Source: T3Sed10-241 sp036796255 (GTDB taxonomy: Bacteria > Bacteroidota > Bacteroidia > Flavobacteriales_D > Cryomorphaceae). From it: a DNA stretch of 15,166 nucleotides. The DNA lies in the NCBI GenBank assembly GCA_036796255.1, contig DAIRDH010000070.1:1-15166 (forward strand). Reading direction: 5' to 3'. A program made the position numbers and the translations under genes. Below, one piece after another: positions 1-6,730 of the stretch. The notes under the pieces are model-generated. The model did not search any database, had not been told where the DNA came from, and saw nothing but the letters and a program-made list of their open reading frames with translations. How positions within the stretch are numbered: position 1 is the stretch's first letter; every line of letters starts with the position of its first letter.

Positions 1-499
1 CGGAAAGAATCGATACGCCTACTTCAAAAATCCCGAAGAATCCTCCGTCAACCGAAGACATAAACGCAAACTCTCCTCGAGCTGAAAGATTCAATGCATT
101 CAAACTAATCTCACGAAATGGCGTAACATCCGGTCCAACTGAAGAAGATCCAGGAATGGGTCTGAATGACAGATCACTCGTGCCGGAAAAACTTTGAAAA
201 GAAACGGCCCCTCCAACTTTTAGGCCGTCGAAACTTCGCAATACAACGCCACCGACATGAAATCCAGGTGAAAAATATGTAGCATTTTCCAAAATTCCTT
301 CATTAAGAGGATAGTCATTCCCAATAGTATAATAAGCAAGTAAGATTCCGACATCCCCACCTATCACCCAATTTTTATTTGATACATTCTGCTTCTTTTC
401 CATATCGTCAAAAAGCTGGGCCTTGGCAGTGGGAAGTCCTAACACAAAAATAGCGAAACAGCAGATTGTCAGGATATAATACTTATTCAATGTTTTCAC
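1..499 (-). CDS. Exported, probably beta-barrel outer-membrane protein, N-terminal part only
   Basis: The reading frame starts at a GTG at 499-497 and stays open to the left edge, giving about 166 residues; the C-terminus lies outside the window. An in-frame stop lies farther upstream and no ATG lies between, so GTG is the best start. Residues 1-27 form a signal peptide: Lys2 and Lys6, a hydrophobic core (YYILTICCFAIFVLGL), then T-A-K-A followed by Gln28. A-x-A/Q is a common cleavage site in Bacteroidota. The mature part has repeated alternating hydrophobic and glycine-rich stretches (IGGDVGILLAYY, FHVGGVVLRSF, VGGAVSFQSFSG, FFGIFEVGVSIL), as expected of beta-hairpins in a porin-like barrel. 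I do not recognise the family. The gene is much lower in GC than the others here. Export is fairly secure; the barrel is an inference. Confidence 0.75.
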   Translation of the reverse strand, partial: MKTLNKYYILTICCFAIFVLGLPTAKAQLFDDMEKKQNVSNKNWVIGGDVGILLAYYTIGNDYPLNEGILENATYFSPGFHVGGVVLRSFDGLKVGGAVSFQSFSGTSDLSFRPIPGSSSVGPDVTPFREISLNALNLSARGEFAFMSSVDGGFFGIFEVGVSILS

Positions 500-522
500 A
501 GCTGCGTAATTAGTTTGATTTG

Positions 523-552
523 CAATTATAGAAAAAAATATTGTGTCTCAAA
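523..552 (-). promoter_or_regulatory. Possible promoter of the left-edge exported protein gene
   Basis: On the minus strand TTTG (552-549) is followed after 18 bases by TATAATTG (530-523), close to the Bacteroidota pattern TTTG-N19/21-TAnnTTTG and also containing TATAAT. It lies 23 bases upstream of the GTG start. The spacing is one base short and the -7 box has one mismatch, so this is tentative. Confidence 0.35.
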
Positions 553-619
553 GAAATGTGTTCACTCATCAAAAAACTCAATTCAGGGAACCTGATTTGT
601 TTATTTGCCGCAACTCAAC

Positions 620-721
620 ATTCGACTTTTAACCAGGACTTTCAAATAGGCTGGCGACCAGAGGGAGCACGCATGTAAGGCCGCAGTTAGCGCCACCACG
701 CATTCGGTGTGGCGACGGCGC
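620..721. repeat. Intergenic repeat, copy 1, with hairpin
   Basis: This stretch begins ATTCGACTTTTAACCAGGA and ends in a hairpin region with arms CGCCAC (691-696) and GTGGCG (709-714), followed by GACGGCGC. The same order of elements recurs at 811-888, where the middle is about 24 bases shorter. An inverted pair CCAGAGG (658-664) and CCTCTGG (781-787) could close a larger fold around this copy. No reading frame is evident. Confidence 0.55.
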
Positions 722-737
722 AGACCCACGCTCGCGT

Positions 738-765
738 CTCGCCTGCTGGCCGGTAGGCAGGCGAG
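738..765. other. Strong GC-rich hairpin with an alternative pairing
   Basis: CTCGCCTGC (738-746) is perfectly complementary to GCAGGCGAG (757-765), leaving a 10-base loop. A second pairing is possible between CCACGCTCGC (726-735) and GCGAGTGTGG (761-770), perfect apart from one G-T. The two share the 761-765 arm, so they exclude each other. No T-run follows directly on either strand, so it does not look like a simple intrinsic terminator. Confidence 0.5.
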
Positions 766-810
766 TGTGGATAACTGGAGCCTCTGGCTTGTTTTTAGCT
801 ATGACTGAAG

Positions 811-888
811 ATTCGACTTGTAATCAGGATTTTTAAAAGGCCGGAGGCCAGAGATGGTATCACCACGCTAAGGGCGTGGCGACTGCGC
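811..888. repeat. Intergenic repeat, copy 2, with hairpin
   Basis: A diverged copy of the element at 620-721, starting ATTCGACTTGTAATCAGGAT and ending GTGGCGACTGCGC. Its hairpin has arms CCACGC (863-868) and GCGTGG (874-879) with a 5-base loop. It begins 12 bases past the end of prpB and could also protect or end that transcript. I see no protein-coding gene in the rest of 500-899. Confidence 0.55.
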
Positions 889-899
889 CCTATTTTGTC

Positions 900-1805
900 C
901 TACTGCCCCTCTCCCAACTTAAAGTTGTACAGACTACTATCAAAGGTGTTATAATCCTCGTAACCCAGCACTTCATACAACCTGCTCCTCGTCTGCATCT
1001 TGTCGAGCATTGCCTCTTGGTTGCCGTCCTTCTTGATGGCATTCAGGCCCTGCTCCACGGCATACATGGCGAGTCGTTGGGTGGTCACGGGGTAAATCAC
1101 AAGGTTGTATCCCAGGTTTTCAAGTTCCGTTTTGCTGAGCAGCTTGCTTTTGCCAAACTCTGTCATGTTGGCCAGCAGGGGCACGTCAATGGCTTTGCGG
1201 AAAGCTTCAAACTCAGCCTCGCCGGCCATGGCCTCGGGAAAAATCATGTCGGCGCCGGCGTCCACGTAAGCCTTGGCCCGGTCGATGGCGGCGTCAAGGC
1301 CTTCTACCCCGCGGGCATCAGTGCGGGCGATGAGCAGGAAGTTGGCGTCGGTCTTGGCATCGGCGGCGGCGCGCACCTTTTGCACCATGTCGGCGGTGGG
1401 CACGAGGGCCTTGTTGTCGAGGTGGCCACAGCGCTTAGGGTTCACCTGGTCTTCGATGTGGCAACCAGCGATGCCCAGGTAAATCAGCTCCTTGATGGTG
1501 CGGGCCACGCTCATACTTTCGCCAAATCCCGTGTCGATGTCCATGATGGTGGGCAGGGCCGTAACGCGGGCTATGGCAGCCGCCGCTTGTGACACTTCCG
1601 TAAGGGTGGTCATCCCGATATCGGGCAGTCCAAGGCTGTTGGCCATCACCGCGCCCGACACGTACACCCCGTCGAAGCCGGTTTGCTCAATGAGCATGGC
1701 CACCATGGGATTGTAAGCGCCGGGAAATTGCAGCAAGCGACCGCTTTCCAGATTTTTGCGGAAAGCTGCACGCTTCTCATGGGCTGATAGGTCGTTGATG
1801 ATCAT
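900..1805 (-). CDS. prpB: Methylisocitrate lyase PrpB
   Basis: The 301-residue protein cleaves 2-methylisocitrate to pyruvate and succinate, the last step of the methylcitrate pathway of propionate breakdown in the cytoplasm. It is a TIM-barrel enzyme of the isocitrate lyase / PEP mutase superfamily. Visible signature residues are the metal-binding DID at 89-91, E118-D119 and the catalytic loop K124-R125-C126-G127-H128 with the general-acid cysteine, followed by A-R161-T-D. The length matches the family (about 290-300). The ATG at 1805 lies two bases past the prpD stop, so the two genes are almost certainly cotranscribed. Related PEP mutase-type lyases exist, but the KRCGH loop and the prpD neighbour favour PrpB. 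No prpC (methylcitrate synthase) lies in this window. Confidence 0.92.
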   Translation of the reverse strand: MIINDLSAHEKRAAFRKNLESGRLLQFPGAYNPMVAMLIEQTGFDGVYVSGAVMANSLGLPDIGMTTLTEVSQAAAAIARVTALPTIMDIDTGFGESMSVARTIKELIYLGIAGCHIEDQVNPKRCGHLDNKALVPTADMVQKVRAAADAKTDANFLLIARTDARGVEGLDAAIDRAKAYVDAGADMIFPEAMAGEAEFEAFRKAIDVPLLANMTEFGKSKLLSKTELENLGYNLVIYPVTTQRLAMYAVEQGLNAIKKDGNQEAMLDKMQTRSRLYEVLGYEDYNTFDSSLYNFKLGEGQ

Positions 1806-1807
1806 GC

Positions 1808-3319
1808 TTAAAAAATGCCTTTTCTGTTGCGGGTATTCTCGAGCACAGTTTCGAATGGCATTTCAACTGTAAGGTTCAATACCTCCTCGGCGCTCAGATC
1901 TGGCAGGCGCTCCACAAGCTTGATAAAGCGGTCGCGCTCCTCCTTCGTGATGATGCCTTCGGTGAGCATGTCGAATTTGCCTATGTAATTGGGACGCTTG
2001 AAAGGGCGTGCGCCTGCCGGGTGGGCATTGGCGCGCTCGATCTCGTCGGCTACCTGGCTGCCATCCTTCATGGTGATCACCACACGGCCGCCAAATGCTT
2101 TTTTGTCTGGGTTGGGATCGTGGTATAGTTTGGTCCACTTCTCTTTCTCGACCGTCGATATTTTCTTCCAAAGCTCCACAGTTTCAGGACGCTGGGCGCG
2201 TGAGGGCTCGTAGCTCTTCACATGGTGCCAGCTGCCGTCCTCCAGCGCTACTGCAAAAATGTACATGATGCTGTGGTCGAGGGTTTCGCGGGTGGCGTAA
2301 GGGTCAAATTTCTGAGGATCATTGGAGCCTGTACCGATCACGTAATGCGTGTGGTGCGAGGTCTCGATAAGGATGCTCTCGATGTGTGAAAAGTCGCTCA
2401 CCTTCTCGCGCATACGGGCTGCGAGGTCGATCAGGGCCTGGCTTTGGTACTCGGCGCTGTGCTCCTTGGTGTAGGTTTCGAGGATGGCGCGTTTTTCTTC
2501 ACCTGGCTCGGGCAGTGGCACGGTGTATTCATGGCCGGGACCGCTAAGCACCCAAGCGATCACGCTGTCCTCCCCTTCGTAAATGGGTGACGGACTCTTC
2601 TCGCCGCGCATGGCACGGTCCACCGCTTCAATGGCGAGCTTGGCGCCGTGGCCGGGCACGTATGCCTTCCAGCTCGATATTTCACCTTTGCGGCTCTGGC
2701 GGGTGCTGATGCTCGTGTGCAGGGCCTGCTGAATGGCCTGGTAGGTGGTATCGGTGTCGAGGCCGAGGAGGCCACACACCCCGGCAGCCTGAGCTGGGCA
2801 AAGGTGGGCGACGTGGTCAATTTTGTGCTCGTGGAGGCAAATGCCTTTCACGAGGTTTACATGTACTTCGTAGGCAGCTACGATGCCGCGAAGCAAGTCC
2901 TTGCCACTCTTGCCGAGTTGCTGTGCCACAGCGAGTACCGCAGGGATGCTATCGCCGGGGTGGCTGTAGTCGGCGGCGAGGTAGGTATCGTGGTAGTCGA
3001 GTTCGCGTACGGCTGCGCAATTGGCCCAGGCCGCCCACTCGGCATGCACCTTCACATTGCGGGGCATCCCAAAAAGGTTGGCACCGCGGTCTTCGCGGCC
3101 ATGTGCGAGGGCTTGTGCACGGGCGTTCACCACAGGGGTACTGTTTACCGAAGCGATGCCCACCGAGGCATTGTCGATGATGCGGTTGATCACCATATCC
3201 ACCACTTCATCGCTGATGGCCACATCGTCGGTGGCTACCTTGGCGAGTTTCCAGGCGAATTGTTCTTCTTTGGGCAAGTTGGCTTTGGAGGGGTAAACTT
3301 TTACCGTGTGGTTTTTCAT
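1808..3319 (-). CDS. prpD: 2-methylcitrate dehydratase, MmgE/PrpD family
   Basis: The 503-residue protein should dehydrate 2-methylcitrate to 2-methyl-cis-aconitate, from which 2-methylisocitrate, the substrate of the next gene product, is formed. Family features are the N-terminal helical domain with the conserved segment LDYHDTYLA at 107-115 followed by Y118-S-H-P-G-D123, and AHLCPAQAAGVCGLLGL near residues 171-187. The C-terminal part carries SHHTHYVIGTG and GGRVVITMKDG. The length is usual for the family. It is the first gene of a two-gene unit with prpB and has a good -7 promoter box 49 bases upstream of its ATG. MmgE/PrpD proteins can act on related tricarboxylates, so the exact substrate rests on the prpB neighbour. 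Confidence 0.88.
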   Translation of the reverse strand: MKNHTVKVYPSKANLPKEEQFAWKLAKVATDDVAISDEVVDMVINRIIDNASVGIASVNSTPVVNARAQALAHGREDRGANLFGMPRNVKVHAEWAAWANCAAVRELDYHDTYLAADYSHPGDSIPAVLAVAQQLGKSGKDLLRGIVAAYEVHVNLVKGICLHEHKIDHVAHLCPAQAAGVCGLLGLDTDTTYQAIQQALHTSISTRQSRKGEISSWKAYVPGHGAKLAIEAVDRAMRGEKSPSPIYEGEDSVIAWVLSGPGHEYTVPLPEPGEEKRAILETYTKEHSAEYQSQALIDLAARMREKVSDFSHIESILIETSHHTHYVIGTGSNDPQKFDPYATRETLDHSIMYIFAVALEDGSWHHVKSYEPSRAQRPETVELWKKISTVEKEKWTKLYHDPNPDKKAFGGRVVITMKDGSQVADEIERANAHPAGARPFKRPNYIGKFDMLTEGIITKEERDRFIKLVERLPDLSAEEVLNLTVEMPFETVLENTRNRKGIF

Positions 3320-3367
3320 GTGTGGTGCGTGTATTTAGTGGTTGAACAGGTGCTTTTTTAGGCGCTG

Positions 3368-3375
3368 CAAAGGTA
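3368..3375 (-). promoter_or_regulatory. -7 box of the prpDB promoter
   Basis: On the minus strand TACCTTTG followed by CAGC matches the Bacteroidota -7 consensus TAnnTTTG exactly. It would give a leader of roughly 40 bases before the prpD ATG at 3319. A TTTG lies farther upstream, but with about 27 bases of spacing rather than 19-21, so the -33 element is uncertain. Confidence 0.55.
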
Positions 3376-3519
3376 ATTATTCGCTTCAATCCATTTGCCT
3401 ATCAAAGAGGCCAGAGCCAATGAAAACACTTACAAGCGGTTAAAGCCTGCTTCCGAGGAAGGGAACGGACGTGGAACCTATGTTCTGTTGAACTTTTACA
3501 TTTAAACGGCCCCTCGGCC

Positions 3520-3607
3520 CCGCAGGGTTTTCAACCCTGCGGAAGGATTTAGCTTCGCTGAGATCGCTCCTTCGTCAGTTTCAACCCTGCGGAAGGATTT
3601 AGCTTCG
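3520..3607. repeat. Palindrome plus tandem 29-base repeat in a divergent promoter region
   Basis: Arms CCGCAGGGTT (3520-3529) and AACCCTGCGG (3533-3542) form a perfect 10-base stem with a 3-base loop. A 29-base unit at 3529-3557 recurs without mismatch at 3579-3607 (it begins TTTCAACCCTGCGG and ends TTAGCTTCG), a period of 50 bases with 21 bases between. The second copy ends 36 bases before the -7 box of the kinase operon. The rest of 3376-3519 holds a small inverted repeat, CTTCC-GA-GGAAG at 3450-3461, and no gene. Confidence 0.8.
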
Positions 3608-3643
3608 GTGTTTAAGACTCCATTCTTTACCCGTCGTAATCTC

Positions 3644-3651
3644 TATATTTG
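3644..3651 (+). promoter_or_regulatory. -7 box of the kinase / flavoprotein / bestrophin operon
   Basis: TATATTTG is a perfect TAnnTTTG box ending 20 bases before the ATG at 3672. No convincing TTTG is present 19-21 bases upstream (the bases there are CATT), which suggests either a weak promoter or one needing an activator. Confidence 0.45.
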
Positions 3652-3671
3652 GAAAGTCAAAACGATCCTGC

Positions 3672-5066
3672 ATGACCCAACTAGAAACCCTGCGGAGCAA
3701 CGAGGCTTTGGCCCAGCTCGACAACGAATCTCTCAATTATTTGCTCGGAAGAGGCCAGTTAAAAAAAATTCCGGCAGGCGATTTCATTTTCCGTAAGGAT
3801 GAACCATCCGACGAGCTCATCATCGTGATGGCCGGACAGCTGCGCGTATATGTAGTGCAGCAGGATGCTCAGAGAGAAGTATCGCGCCTCAATCCCGGCG
3901 ACATGACCGGCCTCCTACCCTACTCACGTATGACCCATGCCAGCGGTTTTGGTCAGGCAACTACAGATTCGGAAGTGCTTCTGCTGCACCGCACCCACTT
4001 TCGTGAAATGATTGCAGAACAGCACGCGCTAACAGAAGCACTGGTACAGTTTATGTCGTCGCGCATCCGCAATTTCACCACGATCAATATGCAGAATGAG
4101 AAGCTGCTCTCCCTTGGGAAGCTCTCGGCCGGACTCGCTCATGAGCTCAACAACCCAGCATCGGCCATGGTGCGCAGCTCGACTGCCCTTTTGGAGCACC
4201 TCCAGCTGGTGCCTGAATCGTTTAAAAGCATTATGTCCATGGAAGTCAACCCCGGGCAGGTGGAGCAGGTGAGCCAATGGCTCTTCAATATCCTCACCCG
4301 CGAAAAGCCCTCGCTTGGCATGCTAGAGCGGGGCGAGCGCGAGGACGATATTTGCGATCAGCTGGCCGATTTTGGCTTTGCCGGAGCAGCCGAAGCAGCT
4401 GAAGAACTCGTAGAATTTGGCGTGAACGCAAACGACCTTGTTGAACTCCGTGAAATTACGAAGCCGCCCAATTTCATCCCCACGCTGAAATGGATTACCG
4501 ACAACCTCACCACTGAAAAAGTTGTGGCCGAAATCAATGCCTCGGCAGTGCGCATCGCCGAGTTGATTCAGAGCATCAAGCGCTACAGCTACATGGACCA
4601 GAGCAAAGACCGCCAAAGCGTCGATGTAAACGAAGGCCTTCGCAATACGATGCAATTGCTGAGGCACCGCATGAAGGGTGGAAAAATTGACATACAAGAG
4701 GATCTCGAAGCTGAGCTCCCAAAAATCAGCGCCTATCCCGGCGAGCTGAATCAAGTTTGGACCAACCTTATAGACAATGCACTGGATGCCATGGAGTCCA
4801 CCGGAGGCACCATCAGCATCAGCACTTGCCACTGTGCCCCAAATGTCGAGGTACGCATAGCGGACACTGGCGAGGGCATACCGGAAGACAAAGTCAGCAA
4901 GATTTTTGACCCCTTCTTTACCACCAAGCCTATCGGCAAAGGCACTGGTTTGGGCCTCGATATCGTGTCCAAAATAATGCAACAGCACGGTGCGCAAATC
5001 AGCGTGCAATCAAAACCCGGAAAGACAGAATTTCTCATCAAATTTCCCATCAGCGATAAAGCATGA
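3672..5066 (+). CDS. Sensor histidine kinase with N-terminal cyclic-nucleotide-binding-like domain
   Basis: The 464-residue protein is soluble, with no membrane segments. Residues about 15-115 form a CRP-like cNMP-binding fold (KKIPAGDFIFRKDEPSDELIIVMAGQLRVY). The kinase core follows: H-box AGLAHELNNPASAM with His157 as phospho-acceptor, N-box QVWTNLIDNALDAM (361-374), G1 ADTGEGIPED (397-406), F-box FDPFFTTK (412-419) and G2 GKGTGLGLDIV (422-432). The insert between H-box and N-box is long (about 200 residues). The segment where a cAMP-binding protein has its Glu and Arg-Ala pair reads GDMTGLLPYSRMTHASGFGQ, without that pattern, so cAMP binding is doubtful. Its stop overlaps the next start (ATGA at 5063-5066), which points to translational coupling and makes the downstream regulator its likely partner. 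The signal is unknown. Confidence 0.88.
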   Translation: MTQLETLRSNEALAQLDNESLNYLLGRGQLKKIPAGDFIFRKDEPSDELIIVMAGQLRVYVVQQDAQREVSRLNPGDMTGLLPYSRMTHASGFGQATTDSEVLLLHRTHFREMIAEQHALTEALVQFMSSRIRNFTTINMQNEKLLSLGKLSAGLAHELNNPASAMVRSSTALLEHLQLVPESFKSIMSMEVNPGQVEQVSQWLFNILTREKPSLGMLERGEREDDICDQLADFGFAGAAEAAEELVEFGVNANDLVELREITKPPNFIPTLKWITDNLTTEKVVAEINASAVRIAELIQSIKRYSYMDQSKDRQSVDVNEGLRNTMQLLRHRMKGGKIDIQEDLEAELPKISAYPGELNQVWTNLIDNALDAMESTGGTISISTCHCAPNVEVRIADTGEGIPEDKVSKIFDPFFTTKPIGKGTGLGLDIVSKIMQQHGAQISVQSKPGKTEFLIKFPISDKA

Positions 5067-6724
5067 AGCAACCCATTATACTTGCCGTAGACGACGATCC
5101 TCAGGTACTCCGTTCCATCACCCGCGATTTGAAAAAGCAATTTCGCGAAAGCTACCGCATCGTAAGCACTGAAAGTGCCCGGGAAGCCCTTGCCGCGCTC
5201 GACACGTTCAAGCGGCAGGGCAGCGAGGTGGCGCTATTTCTCAGCGACCAGCGCATGCCCGAAATGCTGGGCGTTGAATTTTTGGAGCAAGCGCGGGTTG
5301 CATTTCCCGATGCGCGGCGCCTCCTGCTCACGGCCTACTCCGATACAGATGCGGCCATTCGCGCCATCAACGAGGTGCAGCTCGACTACTACCTGATGAA
5401 GCCCTGGGATCCGCCCGAAGAGCGCCTCTACCCTGTGCTTGCCGACCAGCTCGACGAGTGGCAGGCCAACCGCAAAGACCCCTTGAAAGGCATTCGGCTG
5501 CTTGGCTATCAATATTCTCCAAAATCTCACCGCATTAAGGATTTCCTTTCGGGAAACCTGTTTCCATACTCCTGGATCGATGTGGAGAGTCATCCCTCGG
5601 CCACGGAATTGATGGAGCTCAATGAGCTGGATCACCATGATCTACCCGCCGTACTATTCGAAGACGGCTCTGTGATCAAAGGCGATACCATGGCTGAAAT
5701 CGCTGCCAAGCTCGGCCTGCAGCCTACCGCGAAGGAAGAGCTCTACGACGTTGTGATCATTGGCGCAGGACCCGCTGGCCTTGCTGCGGGTGTGTATGGT
5801 GGCAGCGAAGGGCTCAAGACCCTGCTTATTGAGAAACGCGCCCCGGGAGGACAGGCTGGAACGAGTTCACGCATTGAAAACTACCTGGGCTTCCCGAAAG
5901 GCCTTAGCGGTGCCGACCTCAGCCGACGTGCGATAGCACAGGCCACGAGGTTTGGCATCGAATTTTTGATTCCGCAATCGGTCGCGCGTATTGAGCTCAA
6001 AGATGGCTATAAGTTGCTGCACCTCGCCGATGGCAGCACCTTGAACAGCAAAGCTGTGGTGGTTACCACCGGCGTTGCTTACCGCAAACTGGAGGCGCCC
6101 GGCGTTGAAGACTTTACCGGAGCAGGCGTGTATTACGGCGCTGCCACTACTGAAGCCGCTGCCTGCAAAAACCAGGATGTGTACATCGTGGGCGGTGGCA
6201 ATTCGGCGGGTCAGGGTGCAGTGTACCTTTCCAATTTTGCAAAGCACGTGCACCTCTTGCTGCGCCGCGACAATTTAAGGGAAACCATGTCATCTTACCT
6301 CATCGATCAAATCGATGCCATCGACAACATCACCGTTACCCCTTTTCGGGAAATAGCAGGCGCATCAGGCAACGGGCATCTGCAAAGCCTGAAGATTTAC
6401 GACAATCAAAATGACAGCTACGCAGAGGCGCCTGCGGCCGCGCTGTTCATCTTTATTGGCGCCAAGCCCTACACGGAATGGCTACCACCGGAAGTTTTCG
6501 CAGACGAGAAGGGTTTTGTGCTCACCGGCCGCGATGTAAATGCGCATCCCGACTACCGCAGCAAGTGGGGACTGGGCAGGAGTCCGCACTACCTCGAAAC
6601 TTCAGTGCCCGGAATATTTGCAGCAGGCGATGTGCGCCACGGTGCCATGGCGCGGGTGGCTTCGGCAGTGGGTGAAGGTGCAATGTCGATTTCGTTTGTG
6701 CACCAATACCTTGCCGAAAACTAA
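5063..6724 (+). CDS. Response regulator fused to glutaredoxin-like and thioredoxin-reductase-like domains
   Basis: The 553-residue protein has three parts. Residues 1-138 are a receiver domain with acidic cluster D10-D12, phospho-acceptor D62 (LFLSDQRMP), T90 and K113, all intact. Residues about 142-220 look like a glutaredoxin fold (IRLLGYQYSPKSHRIKDFL, later LPAVLFEDGSVI), but the place of the CxxC reads SPKS. Residues 227-553 are a thioredoxin-reductase-like flavoprotein: FAD site GAGPAG at 234-239, NAD(P)H site GGGNSA at 377-382, and GIFAAGDVRHGA with VASAVGEGAMS near the C-terminus. The CATC redox motif of thioredoxin reductase is replaced by GAATTEA (359-365), and the only cysteine in the protein is C368. 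It is therefore unlikely to reduce disulfides in the usual way; phosphorylation may control electron transfer to another acceptor. Databases commonly name such proteins fused response regulator/thioredoxin-disulfide reductase. Confidence 0.85.
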   Translation: MKQPIILAVDDDPQVLRSITRDLKKQFRESYRIVSTESAREALAALDTFKRQGSEVALFLSDQRMPEMLGVEFLEQARVAFPDARRLLLTAYSDTDAAIRAINEVQLDYYLMKPWDPPEERLYPVLADQLDEWQANRKDPLKGIRLLGYQYSPKSHRIKDFLSGNLFPYSWIDVESHPSATELMELNELDHHDLPAVLFEDGSVIKGDTMAEIAAKLGLQPTAKEELYDVVIIGAGPAGLAAGVYGGSEGLKTLLIEKRAPGGQAGTSSRIENYLGFPKGLSGADLSRRAIAQATRFGIEFLIPQSVARIELKDGYKLLHLADGSTLNSKAVVVTTGVAYRKLEAPGVEDFTGAGVYYGAATTEAAACKNQDVYIVGGGNSAGQGAVYLSNFAKHVHLLLRRDNLRETMSSYLIDQIDAIDNITVTPFREIAGASGNGHLQSLKIYDNQNDSYAEAPAAALFIFIGAKPYTEWLPPEVFADEKGFVLTGRDVNAHPDYRSKWGLGRSPHYLETSVPGIFAAGDVRHGAMARVASAVGEGAMSISFVHQYLAEN

Positions 6725-6730
6725 GCGATT

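Noticed and set aside
3529..3607. A two-repeat CRISPR-like array (29-base repeats, 21-base spacer).
   Set aside because: There are only two units, the spacer is short, the repeat is half of a perfect palindrome, and no cas genes are near. It fits an intergenic palindromic repeat better.
4323..5009. A 228-codon minus-strand frame opposite the cNMP-domain kinase, and a 237-codon plus-strand frame at 2648-3361 opposite prpD.
   Set aside because: Both are antisense to well-supported genes and show no domain signatures of their own.
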